Counted from the stretch's first letter, positions 1 through 7,177 are shown. The stretch: 10,773 nucleotides of DNA from Larix sibirica (GCA_004151065.3 NWUY0300007681.1:37642-48414); one strand, 5' to 3'. Numbers and translations: made by a program. Notes: generated from the letters alone by a model not told the origin.

Positions 1-763
1 AAAGGGACTCAACACTAGACACAAATCTAGGTGCAAAACTAGATTCTAGATTACACACAATATTAGGCCCAAAATTAGAAGCAACATAGGATGCAAAAAT
101 AGACGTGAAATTGGGTGATAAATTGGGCACAAAACTGGATGCAATACTGGGCATAAAACCAAGTGAAACAATGGGTGCAAAACTGGGTGCAAACCTGGAT
201 GCGAAAAAATATGTAAAATGGGACGCAAAATTGCATGCAAGATGAGATGGAACACTAGATGTGAAATTGGACACAACATTAGATGCAAAACTATGTGCAA
301 CACTAGGCGCAAATATGGACACAAAAAAATGTAAAATGGGATGCAACACTGGGTGTAAACTTGGACATAAAAAAACGTAAAATGGGATGCAAAACTAGAT
401 GCAATATGGGATGCTACACTAGACATAAAACTAGACACAAAACTAGATGCAAAATTGGGTCCAAAATTGGATGCAAATCTAGATGCAACACTAGATGCAA
501 AACTAAACACATAATTGGACGTAAAACGGGTTGCAAAATTGGGCACAAAACTTGATGTAAAATTGGATGTAAAACTAGGTGCAAAACCATATGCAACAAT
601 GGATGAAAAAGTGGATGTAAACAAGGATGTAAAGAATGATGCAATACTAGATGCAAAACTGGGTGCAAAGAAGGGCACAAAAAAAGACACAAAAAAGGAT
701 GCAAAAAATTGGGCGCAAAATTGGGTGCAAAATTAGATGTAAAAAAGATGCAAAAGTAGGCAC
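1..763. repeat. 12-bp minisatellite, about 63 diverged units
   Basis: The stretch splits almost throughout into 12-bp units with consensus near AAAACTRGATGC on the plus strand. Typical units are AAAACTAGATGC, AAAATTGGATGC, AACACTAGATGC and AAAACTGGGTGC. A few units are 10 or 14 bp, for example near 331, 371 and 710. The array already runs at base 1, so its left end lies outside the window; it stops at about 763. Because 12 is a multiple of three, several frames stay open for long distances on both strands. One minus-strand frame (46-690) gives a tetrapeptide-like Phe-Ala-Ser-x pattern and plus-strand frames give Cys-Lys-x-x patterns. I read these as by-products of the period, not genes. Units differ strongly from each other, so this is an old array. 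Confidence 0.93.
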
Positions 764-917
764 TTTACAAAATTTTGCAATAGTGCCAAGTTTAGCACTG
801 GATTGTCCACCACATTTGGAAAACAAATTACACTAAAATCCGATGCTAAATTCATCACAAATTCCATTCTATGTTGTAGTGTATGATGTTTTTTATTCCC
901 ATTTCTTTGATGACTCN
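764..917. other. Unique spacer ending in an undetermined base
   Basis: This AT-rich stretch lies between the minisatellite and the duplicated block. I see no gene or repeat in it. It ends at an 'n' (917) that coincides with the left edge of the first duplicated copy. The bases before it do not match the bases before copy 2 (8461-8563). Confidence 0.6.
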
Positions 918-1144
918 GACATAAACTATAGGTGTTGCTGGTGCTAGTGGTGGTGCTAATTCAACTGATGCTACTAGTGATAGTGCTAGCAATGGTAGTG
1001 GGTAAGCTATTGATGCTACTAATGTTGAGTATTAATCTTGCTTTCAATTTGGAAATGGAACTACTTATTGGGTATGGACCTACTTCTACCTCCTATGTAA
1101 GTAGGTCTAGTTTTAGCTTTGATGCTTACGATGTTGTTGCTTAA
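918..1144 (+). pseudogene. Decayed Gly/Ser/Ala-rich coding-like stretch, copy 1
   Basis: Read in one plus-strand frame, the stretch codes for Gly, Ala, Ser, Thr, Asn and Asp with mostly G/A-N-T codons (GGT, GCT, AGT, GAT). It is broken by TAA at 922-924, 1003-1005 and 1033-1035. Each of these could derive from CAA (Gln) by one C-to-T change. After a frame change at about 1070 it continues as a Ser/Tyr-rich stretch ending in TAA at 1142-1144. No catalytic motif is visible. Low-complexity tails of this kind occur in plant proteins, including some DNA-transposon proteins, but I cannot assign a family. The upstream part of this frame is missing here and present in copy 2. Confidence 0.3.
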
Positions 1145-1470
1145 ATTGGATATTTAATACATGGAACTGGTATCTTTGGATTTTGACCTTGGGCTGGAAG
1201 GGGTGTTGGTTAAGCTAATGGTGTAGGTAGTAGTGGATAAGTTGGGATAGGAAACAAAACTAGGAACTAGGGAATGTACCAAAAGCAAAATCTCAAATAG
1301 TCGTATTCAATGATCTCCACACTGGTGGATAGGTGTTTGGTAGACCATGGATGAGCCCTCTATTCCTTTATATATATATGCAGTAGCTTTGAATTGTGTG
1401 TAAAGGCGATAAATACATATACATGATTATATATGTTGTAGTATAAATAATTCAAACTTATATAAAAATA

Positions 1471-1540
1471 TAGTTTAAGTAAGTTTAATAGTTAAGAACA
1501 TATGTTTCCTCCTAGGAAATCATAAGTTCAAATTCAGAAG
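1471..1540 (+). other. tRNA-like fossil, possibly a SINE head (copy 1)
   Basis: The segment resembles a worn tRNA. An A-box-like stretch (tagttaagaaca, about 1489-1500) is followed by an anticodon-arm-like hairpin. The hairpin has stem GTTTC (1504-1508), seven-base loop CTCCTAG (1509-1515) and stem GAAAT (1516-1520). The loop has T at the position of U33 and a purine after the triplet, which reads CCT, the anticodon of a tRNA-Arg. A B-box-like GTTCAAATTC follows at 1526-1535. The acceptor and T stems do not pair, so it is not a working tRNA. A tRNA-derived SINE or a decayed tRNA copy are the likely sources. No SINE body or target-site duplication was identified. Confidence 0.4.
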
Positions 1541-1875
1541 GGAATAGCGTATGTATACTTAAAATGCAATATAGGTTCACAATTAAAATTAAAAAACTAT
1601 ATATATTTAATTAGATAAATATAAATATAATTACCAAATAAACCCATATTAATTTTTAGATTCACTATTAAAGATATTGTAACATCTTATTGGTATTTTT
1701 CTTTATTGGTTCTTTGTATTTGTAATTAATAAATATGTAAGTTATTAGCATTTCACAAATAAAGGAATTAAGTGCATTTACAATCATGTGCCCAAGAGAA
1801 TAATTAAGTAAATTTATAGTCATTAATAAATTAAATGGAAAACAAATCATCAAAACTTTAAAACGAAAAATTAGG

Positions 1876-1943
1876 AACACTAAATAATTCATCTTAACTA
1901 AAACTCGCAAACACTAAATAATCCATCTTAACTAAAACTCCCC
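1876..1943. repeat. 34-bp tandem duplication (copy 1)
   Basis: Two adjacent units, 1876-1909 and 1910-1943, share the pattern AACACTAAATAAT[T/C]C followed by ATCTTAACTAAAACTC. In copy 1 they differ at 1889 (T) versus 1923 (C). In the second block the equivalent base, 9535, is C, so there the two units agree at that site. Confidence 0.85.
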
Positions 1944-2039
1944 CAAAAATTAAATCGTTTGAGTTGCAAATCATTTTTAAAATTTTCCACTCTAAAATAT
2001 ATTTAACGCCCTCTGCACAAAGATGTAATTGCTAAAGTC

Positions 2040-2549
2040 TTCTGCATTTGAACCTTTTTTTTTTCAGTAATAGAAGAATAACATAATATTAATAGAAGAA
2101 TAACATAATATTAATAGAAGAAATAGTATATAAAATATACATAGACATAACATAAACCAGCCAAATAAAAAATATCCAGTATCCAGGAAATGATGAACAC
2201 CCTCCTTCCGGAGGTAGACAGTTCAGAACAATACAAAAACTTGTGATCAAAAATCACAGACAGTTCACAGTAACTACTACAAAACAAAATGATGGAGAGG
2301 CCACTTAAAACAAGAGGGCCACTCCCAGCCAAAGATAAAACCTATCCCAACCAACTGAGCAGAAAAGAGAAAATACAACATGACCCACGAATCAAGAGAG
2401 AATCTGCTAAACATGACACAAGCTTGCCACCTATCAGGCTATTGGATAGACAAAAATAAAATTCAATTAAGCATTGGAAGAGAAGAACTAGTCACTTACA
2501 AAATGGAATATATACCGTCGCAAAATAAAAACTAGGTTCTGCATTTGAA
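2040..2549 (-). mobile_element. 5'-truncated LINE-like retroposon with TSDs (copy 1)
   Basis: The element reads on the minus strand. Its 3' end is a run of ten A (T run at 2055-2064) preceded by two 22-bp AT-rich tandem units. It is flanked by a perfect 13-bp direct repeat TTCTGCATTTGAA at 2040-2052 and 2537-2549, the target-site duplication expected from target-primed reverse transcription. The body (about 2053-2536, 484 bp) contains no reverse transcriptase motif, so only a 3' untranslated part seems to have been copied. An open frame at 2111-2332 lies inside it and is probably chance. It sits about 200 bp beyond the stop codon of the PLAC8 gene, in the same orientation. A SINE or processed transcript is the alternative. 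Confidence 0.75.
2071..2114. repeat. 22-bp tandem repeat at the LINE 3' end (copy 1)
   Basis: The unit tagaagaataacataatatt plus aa occurs twice (2071-2092 and 2093-2114) and a third time in part (from 2115). It abuts the poly(A) end of the element, a common place for short tandem repeats in plant LINEs. Confidence 0.85.
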
Positions 2550-2749
2550 TCTGTAATTTTCTAAGAAGAAAAACATGTTCTTATCTTAATTGTTTTGCCC
2601 ATTCAAATTATACCAAATCCCAACCATTAGGCACAACTTAAAAACCAGAGAATAGAAACGACTTATAAATCATTATATATAAAGAGTACAGATTGCCAAT
2701 ACAAAGTAATAAAGGAGACCATCACTTCAATCCAATCCAATCACTCTAG

Positions 2750-3562
2750 CTAGACCGTCATGCTGGATTTATTATCATTTGCCATGGATTGACCCACCGG
2801 AGGTGCTGTGACAGTCCATGCCTGCCCTGATTTCTGCTTTTCCATATTTCCCGCCCACCCTGCGAATTCAACATAACATAATTAGTCAACGTCCGCAAGT
2901 TTTTCCAGATACAAATTCTACAAGAAACACATGAACTGCTTAATATATACATTACCGAGAGCAGGATCAAAGCCTCTGTTCTTGAGTTCTCTGTATTCCT
3001 GGCACAGAGCACAACCTCCCCAGCACATGTCAACAATGCTATCAGCCGAAGGGCTCTCCTCCAAGTTGAATTTGGTGCGCAGCTTCTTTCGGTAGACCAT
3101 TCCTATTCGGTTAAACTTATGAAAACAGAACAGCAGTCCGCTATGACAGCATGCTGCAAACATTGTCGAACAAGAAAATAAACAATTATAAAAGGAAAAA
3201 AAATATAAAAAATGGTTTATCAATGTTCACCAACCACAAATTAAATGATTCTGTTAATTTAATTTTACTTACTGGGAGAACCTTCATCAACTATCTCTGC
3301 AATCCGACCAAAAGCTATCCATGGACAACAACATGTGAGCCAACCTAAAATAGTGATCACGACATCTTCAGTTAGCTAACTGTACATATAAGTATTTACC
3401 AGTGAAGAGCTGAGATATAAGTATTTACCAGTGAAGAACTGCAATATATTTTGTAGCTCACTACAAGAAAAAAATATATATATATCAGAATGAAATATAC
3501 ATACAGCTACTGCAATCTTCTGTACAGTCGAAGAGCCCTGTGGTCCATGGCAAGGGATTCAT
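2750..3562 (-). CDS. PLAC8-domain protein (cell number regulator / plant cadmium resistance-like), 4 exons
   Basis: The minus-strand exons are 3562-3505, 3344-3273, 3153-2956 and 2859-2750. They sum to 438 bases, 145 residues plus TAG, and all three introns are GT..AG (donors GTATGT, GTAAGT, GTAATG; acceptors TTTAG, GCAG, GCAG) with matching phases. The start ATG (3562-3560, context AAACATGAA) has an in-frame TGA shortly upstream. The protein opens MNPLPWTTGLFDC and carries FGRIAEIVDEG (residues 30-40), YRKKLR (64-69), NLEESP (73-78), CALCQEYRELKNRGFDPALG (91-110) and GNMEKQ (113-118), the normal order of this family. PLAC8 proteins are small cysteine-rich membrane proteins tied to organ-size control or metal/calcium transport in plants; the role here is not known. 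Odd points are CWLTCCCPW at 20-28 in place of the usual CCxxCxCPC, Ser at 79 and 82 where Cys is usual, and a short, less hydrophobic second membrane segment. Gene identity is firm. Confidence 0.93.
3386..3441. repeat. 29-bp tandem duplication in PLAC8 intron 1
   Basis: The segment atataagtatttaccag followed by tgaaga[g/a]ctg occurs at 3386-3412 and again at 3415-3441, a period of 29 bp with one mismatch. It lies wholly inside intron 1 (3345-3504) and touches neither splice site. Confidence 0.85.
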
Positions 3563-3657
3563 GTTTCTAATTTCTCTGTGAAATCACTTGGCAAAACAGT
3601 ATCGAGTTTTAACTACTACTTTCCTTCCCCTTCTGCTGCCTAGGAGACCGGGCATGC

Positions 3658-3665
3658 TTTATATA
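3658..3665 (-). promoter_or_regulatory. TATA box of the PLAC8 gene
   Basis: TATATAAA on the minus strand (plus strand tttatata) lies about 95 bases upstream of the PLAC8 start codon. This would put transcription start near 3625-3635 and leave a leader of about 65-75 bases without an upstream ATG that I can see. A pyrimidine-rich plus-strand tract (3620-3633) follows. It is outside the compared duplicated block, so whether copy 2 has it is unknown. Confidence 0.65.
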
Positions 3666-3765
3666 GACATTTCATTCTACCCTTTACCAATCACAAACTT
3701 TCATTAAACTTGAGCTAAGTTTACATGGAAGACTTAGAAGACTTAGGTTTAGAAGACTTTTCCAT

Positions 3766-3948
3766 TTGCTTTAATAAAATTCAAGTTAAATTCAACAAAA
3801 GAAGACAACATACGCTTGCTCAGTCAAGTCAAGCAAAAGAAGACAGAGATTTTTCCATCAGATTTTTTCATTTTTTTTTTACTAAAATACAAGTCAATGT
3901 CCACCAAAAGAAGACATGACAATTGCTAAGTCAAGTCAAGCAAAAGAA
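3766..3948. repeat. Diverged tandem repeat pair, period about 107 bp
   Basis: Two related segments, about 3766-3841 and 3873-3948, share TTA-TAAAAT-CAAGT, CAAAAGAAGACA and a perfect 19-base GTCAAGTCAAGCAAAAGAA (3823-3841 and 3930-3948). Between the shared parts they differ by substitutions and a T-run. Open frames crossing this region have no family features. The pair lies 100-290 bp upstream of the PLAC8 TATA box. Confidence 0.7.
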
Positions 3949-4436
3949 ACATTTACATGTTTTGGTGTCTTAGAATTATTCCAAACGAGGGCTTTTCTAA
4001 ACCACCTTGAAAGTGTGAAGATAGATATATATAAAGGCCAGGCTAAAGTAAAGAGCATGTTTCTTATAAATGGCATAGTTTATATTAAAGTTGAAGCTAA
4101 ACACTTACAAGTGTAGATCTCTACTCCTTTCATTCAACTAATGGCAACCTAGAAGGATAATAAACATTCATATTCCAAAAGGGTGAAAATATCCATGAGA
4201 ATATGTGAATCATGCATAATCCAAAAGTTGCCATCTTAAAACGGGTGAAAATTTGTTACATGTTTTAGAATGAAATCTTAAATAAATATTCTTGACTTTT
4301 ATGTTTGGTTCATCACAATTTCAGTTGACTTTTGGAGATTATCTTTATATGATTTTATCCAATGTATTTATTTCATTAATATAATTAATTAAAATATGTT
4401 AAAAGATGTTTTTATTGAATATATGTTATGAATTTC
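3949..4436. other. AT-rich intergenic stretch
   Basis: I see no gene, RNA or clear repeat. A short motif ending in GGGTGAAAAT occurs twice (about 4180-4190 and 4242-4251), too little to call a repeat. Confidence 0.5.
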
Positions 4437-4690
4437 ATTAAAGTTGTAATGGGAGAGCTCTACGGCCCATTTGAATCACAGTAAAGATCATTTAATATAA
4501 AATGGGCTTTGTTATTATTAAATAAAGTCAATATAATAATAATTATTAAATAAATGTAATAGGCCTCTTTATGATTAGAGTTGTATAAATAAGGAGGATT
4601 TCCTTTTTACTCATTCAAATCTAATCATAACTACTTTTTTTAATAAGGCTTCATTACATTTATTCACTAATAACTATCATAGTGGATCTT
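4437..4690 (+). promoter_or_regulatory. LTR-promoter-like stretch with TATA box
   Basis: TATAAATA at 4584-4591 is followed by a pyrimidine-rich initiator-like stretch (tcctttttactcattc), the arrangement found in plant LTR retrotransposon promoters. A stretch near 4675-4690 (atagtggatctt) weakly resembles the start of the common methionine-initiator primer site next to a 5' LTR. I could not find paired LTR ends, a target-site duplication or a second LTR. It could equally be ordinary AT-rich DNA. Confidence 0.25.
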
Positions 4691-4719
4691 ATTTAATAAT
4701 AATGTTTAAAACATTGTGA

Positions 4720-5078
4720 GGGGTGCAAGGAGCAAGAGGCATTGTTTACAACTTCAAGAGACAATAGGAAATAACCTTTGTTTGGGGTTAGGAAAAGAAA
4801 CCAACAACATAGAAGAATACATAGTTCTTTATAAGGGTATGAATTTGATGCAAGGAAAAAGTATAAGCTCAACAAATATTATTGGTGACTCTAGAGTAGT
4901 CACTAGACTGATGTAAAGTTCAAATCAGGCCCACCTCTCCACTCAGCAAAATCATGGCTAGGATTCTAGTATCACCAAGTAATTTCAATTTCTTAGTGTC
5001 TTCAATGTCCTCCAAATTCTAACCTCCAAGTCCGATGCCATGTCAAACAAAGGACTGAGCGTTTTGGGTGGGTGTTCA
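4720..5078 (+). pseudogene. RNase H-like (RVT_3-type) retroelement pseudogene fragment
   Basis: Translated pieces follow the plant retroelement RNase H fold in order. GARGIVYNF (from 4732) matches the first strands. GLGKETNNIEEYIVLYKGM (about 4786-4842) matches the GLG..TNN..EY..L..G block with its catalytic Glu. IIGDSRVVTRLM (about 4878-4913) matches the GDS..V block with catalytic Asp. SKSDAMSNKGLS (about 5025-5060) matches the final Asp region. A frame change near 4780-4786 and stops at 4765-4767, 4914-4916, 4959-4961 and 4980-4982 break it. No reverse transcriptase precedes it and no integrase follows, so the source (LINE or LTR element) is open. It is not functional. Confidence 0.75.
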
Positions 5079-5157
5079 GACAAGAGAACAAGAAACCAAA
5101 AAGATAAGGTTCCCTAGGAAGGAAGTCATCTAGAGATTGGGCCATAGTAAACATTGA

Positions 5158-5457
5158 TTGTGGGGCATACTCCAAAAAATTAGATATGAGAAAGAGGGCA
5201 TCTAGGGTGGGAGGATGACCTCCAAAACACCCAAATCACATATGCATATGAGTATTTTTAGTAGGTAGTAAGCCAAACAATACTGCAAACATGAAGTGAA
5301 GATTCTTTACAAAGAGTCATTCAAGGTTTTCACCAAAATGACCTATGTGGAAGGGCACACTCCAAAATAATAGATTTGAGGAAAAGGGCATGTGGGGTGG
5401 AAGTGCAACCTCCAATAAACCTTACAATATATGAGAATTGGGAAGACACTAAGCCAA
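5158..5457. repeat. Diverged repeat pair, offset about 185 bp
   Basis: Segments 5158-5276 and 5346-5457 align end to end with gaps. Shared landmarks in order are TGTGG, GGCA[T/C]ACTCCAAAA, TAGAT.TGAG, AGGGCAT, GGGTGG, ACCTCCAA and TAAGCCAA. Weak similarity also extends upstream of both, so the true unit may be the whole 185 bp. No coding signal accompanies it. It follows directly on the RNase H fragment and may be the untranslated tail of the same element. Confidence 0.65.
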
Positions 5458-5760
5458 GGAAGAAAATTGAAGTGGGAAAGCATGCATTAATTGTAGGTTC
5501 TAGTACCAAGTAATTACATTTATTATCATATCTTACAACAGAAGCCCAACAAAACTCAAAGATGAAACTAATGAAAGAACACACCAAATCATATTGTGTA
5601 TATTTAATTCACGTGGAAATACATTTTATAGTTTACAAAGTATTCAACAAAGATTATTATATTACTAATTGCTAGTGTTTATAGCTTCGTGAGGTATCCT
5701 CACAAGTTGGCCTAGCAAAAGAAATAATAAACAATTATTATTATATATATTAAATTAAAC
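5458..5760. other. AT-rich intergenic stretch with a small hairpin
   Basis: No gene is visible. A minus-strand open frame at 5330-5587 runs through the repeat pair and shows no domain. A perfect inverted repeat GTGAGG-TAT-CCTCAC lies at 5689-5703; the bases around it (tgctagtgtttatagc) could be an LTR left end, but no matching right end was found. Confidence 0.45.
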
Positions 5761-6066
5761 ATGTATAAATAAGAGACACGTCGGTCCCAAGAAAAGTGGA
5801 AAAGTCACCCATCAAACAAGTATAAATAAATGATACCTCATTCTTTTTTTACCAAGCAATTTACATCAAGTGATCTGATCTAGTGTGGAAGAGGAAGAGA
5901 AGGACGCAACAGTAGAAGAAGGATAATTTCTAGGCTTCATATCTTTACGATTATTTTAGTCTTCTATTTGGTTATACTTGTATCTTGAACTAATTCTCTT
6001 ATAAGAAGGTTTCTGGGTTTTCTTCCCTTGGGTAGAAGGGTTTCCCAGGATAAAAATTATTGTGTN
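5760..6066 (+). mobile_element. Probable LTR fragment (Copia-like U3/R/U5)
   Basis: TATAAATA occurs at 5764-5771 and 5821-5828, followed by a purine-rich leader with (A)AGAGGAAGAG and then a segment at about 6004-6055 with GGGTTTTC, CCTTGGGTAGAAGGG and TTTCCCAGGATAAA. GT-rich 'gggttttcccNggtaggg'-type sequence just before the LTR end is typical of plant Copia elements. The undetermined base 6066 lies at the end of this stretch. No primer-binding site, TSD or partner LTR is visible, so it would be a solo or truncated LTR next to the kinase relic. Recognition rests on general pattern only. Confidence 0.35.
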
Positions 6067-6207
6067 GAGTGTGGCAAAGCATGCTATAACAAAATCTTTG
6101 TTGTAATATCTAGTGAAGATTACATTGTTGCTTAGATCATTAGCTTGTGAAATTCTTGATGCCATTAAGGTCATAGAATTCTGACAAACCTTAAGTGACA
6201 ATTGACC

Positions 6208-6263
6208 CATCATTGCATACTCTGCAGCCATGTATCATCATTGCATACTCTGCAGCCATGTAT
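6208..6263. repeat. 28-bp perfect tandem duplication in the kinase relic
   Basis: Units 6208-6235 and 6236-6263 are identical (minus strand begins ATACATGGCTGCAGAG). They span the codons for YMAAEYAMM in the APE region. As 28 is not a multiple of three, the insertion shifts the frame. Confidence 0.95.
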
Positions 6264-6406
6264 CCGTTGCACCCAATTGACATTTATTTTAAAAAATAGA
6301 GATGGAACCCAAATGGGCTTGACATAAATGACGATGTGTTCAAAAATTGTTCATCAATGCTAAGAATGTTAAGTACTCGGTAGATTTGGCCTTGAGCCAG
6401 ACTTAC

Positions 6407-6635
6407 TATGTGACAACGATTCTTCTCTTTAGTTCAGTGTTATCTCCTTAGATAAGTCTCACCATGCTGAAATTTGAAATTTTGGGATTCAAGTTTTGAT
6501 CTAGAAACATGTTTCCAGCCTTAATATCTCGATTAATGATGCCAGGATGAGAATCCTTGTGAAGGTAAAGAAGCCCGCGAGCTACTCTGAGAATGATGTT
6601 ATAACACTTTGATCAATCAAGGATTCTGCATCTTT
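6407..6635 (-). other. CRK pseudogene exon: catalytic loop and DFG region
   Basis: After acceptor CCCAG (6636-6638), the frame reads RCRILD, a TGA (6613-6615) where the family has Trp, CYNIILRVARGLLYLHKDS, then INRDIKAGN and PKISNFSMVRL. HRD has become NRD and DFG has become NFS. A TAA interrupts at 6448-6450. A good donor GTAAGT (6406-6401) ends the exon in phase 2. Confidence 0.88.
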
Positions 6636-6724
6636 CTGGGTATGATCACACAAGCAAATGTTATAATCAAACCAGAGAAATCTATAACCTAGGACCACAC
6701 AAGCTTGTACATATATGAAATCAC

Positions 6725-6919
6725 CAAAGAGTATCTTGTCAACGCTTTTGTTAGGCATGTACTCATAAACCAGAAGCTTTTCCATTCTAGTAGCACAACA
6801 ACCAAAAAACTTCACAAGATTCCCTTGTTGAATTTTGGCCACAATCTTCACTTCATTCATGAATTTGGTTTTTCCTTGCTTCGAATTCACATACAGATTT
6901 TTCATTGCAATTTCTCTTG
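6725..6919 (-). other. CRK pseudogene exon: kinase N-lobe
   Basis: The exon reads AREIAMKNLYVNSKQGKT, FMNEVKIVAKIQ, NLVKFFGCC and EKLLVYEYMPNKSVDKILF, the beta-3 lysine, alpha-C glutamate and hinge region of CRK kinases. The donor G|GTGATT is at 6725/6724. The upstream edge is uncertain: the nearest acceptor (CAG, 6922-6920) does not keep phase with the P-loop exon, which suggests another lesion there. Confidence 0.8.
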
Positions 6920-7078
6920 CTGGATGAGAAATAATAATTTCAAAACAAATTAGGAAGAGAATTACTGTTGCTTGTATTGCAAAGCTTTCATCTTATATCT
7001 ACTTAAATTACGTACACTGTGGAATGGATTTAAATTACATTGAAACTCCCCCAACCAGTATTGATTGATATACATTAC

Positions 7079-7177
7079 CTTGTAAATAGGACCGAATCCT
7101 TCCTCTCCAATCTTGTTTTGATCCTTGCAATTCCGCGTAGCGAGTTTTAGTGTCTTGATCTTGAAGAAGATATGTTC
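7079..7177 (-). other. CRK pseudogene exon: kinase P-loop
   Basis: This exon is exactly 33 codons between an acceptor (TAGCAG) and a donor (GTAATG). It reads FKIKTLKLATRN followed by NKIGEEGFGPIYK. It matches the F.Y..L..AT.NF...NKLGEGGFG.VYKG block of plant receptor kinases. The second glycine of the GxGxxG loop is Glu. Confidence 0.85.

Larger units (their letters stand above)
1145..2039. other. AT-rich non-coding stretch
   Basis: I see no credible gene here. A minus-strand open frame at 1668-1910 has no family features and strongly AT-biased composition. The stretch holds TA-rich simple sequence near 1371-1380, the tRNA-like fossil near 1471-1540 and the 34-bp tandem pair at 1876-1943. 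Confidence 0.6.
918..3127. repeat. Segmental direct duplication, copy 1
   Basis: Bases 918-3127 match 8564-10773 in the same orientation at a constant offset of 7,646, so no indel separates them in the parts compared. By eye I found two substitutions: T1410 versus C9056 and T1889 versus C9535. The block holds a decayed Gly/Ser-rich stretch, a tRNA-like fossil, a 34-bp tandem pair, a LINE-like insert and exon 4 plus most of exon 3 of the PLAC8 gene. 3127 is only where the comparison stops because the window ends; the right breakpoint is unknown. The left edge is sharp and sits on the undetermined base 917. Confidence 0.96.

Noticed and set aside
46-690. 214-codon minus-strand open frame with Phe-Ala-Ser-x pattern, and overlapping plus-strand Cys-Lys-rich frames
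   Set aside because: They follow directly from a 12-bp tandem repeat, which keeps several frames open at once. No domain, splice or promoter signal supports a gene.
1-763. CRISPR-like array
   Set aside because: Units are 12 bp, adjacent and diverged, with no alternating constant repeats and unique spacers, and the host is a plant.
932-1144. 70-codon plus-strand frame starting with a Leu/Val-rich run that looks like a membrane segment
   Set aside because: It is the shifted frame of the Gly/Ser/Ala-rich stretch; GGT/GCT/AGT codons read one base off give Leu/Val. Only its last third fits the relic.
1668-1910. 80-codon minus-strand open frame, repeated at 9314-9556
   Set aside because: AT-driven composition (Asn, Ile, Tyr, Lys, Leu), no motif. 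Being preserved in copy 2 only reflects the recent duplication.
2111-2332. 73-codon minus-strand open frame, repeated at 9757-9978
   Set aside because: It lies inside the 3' end of the LINE-like insert and ends in AT-rich tail sequence; there is no family similarity.
3725-4116. Two plus-strand open frames
   Set aside because: They run through the diverged 107-bp repeat and AT-rich DNA. No conserved motif is visible.
5330-5587. 85-codon minus-strand open frame with hydrophobic stretches
   Set aside because: It lies over a non-coding repeat unit and has no domain or plausible gene context.
5956-6231. 91-codon minus-strand frame read as a single protein
   Set aside because: Only its first part (MAAEYAMMGQLSLK) is kinase. 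The rest is the reverse of the LTR-like stretch and contains the undetermined base.
6376-6420. Plus-strand reading resembling a DFG motif (GAT TTG GCC TTG)
   Set aside because: It lies within the minus-strand intron, needs a base inserted, and has no kinase context on the plus strand.
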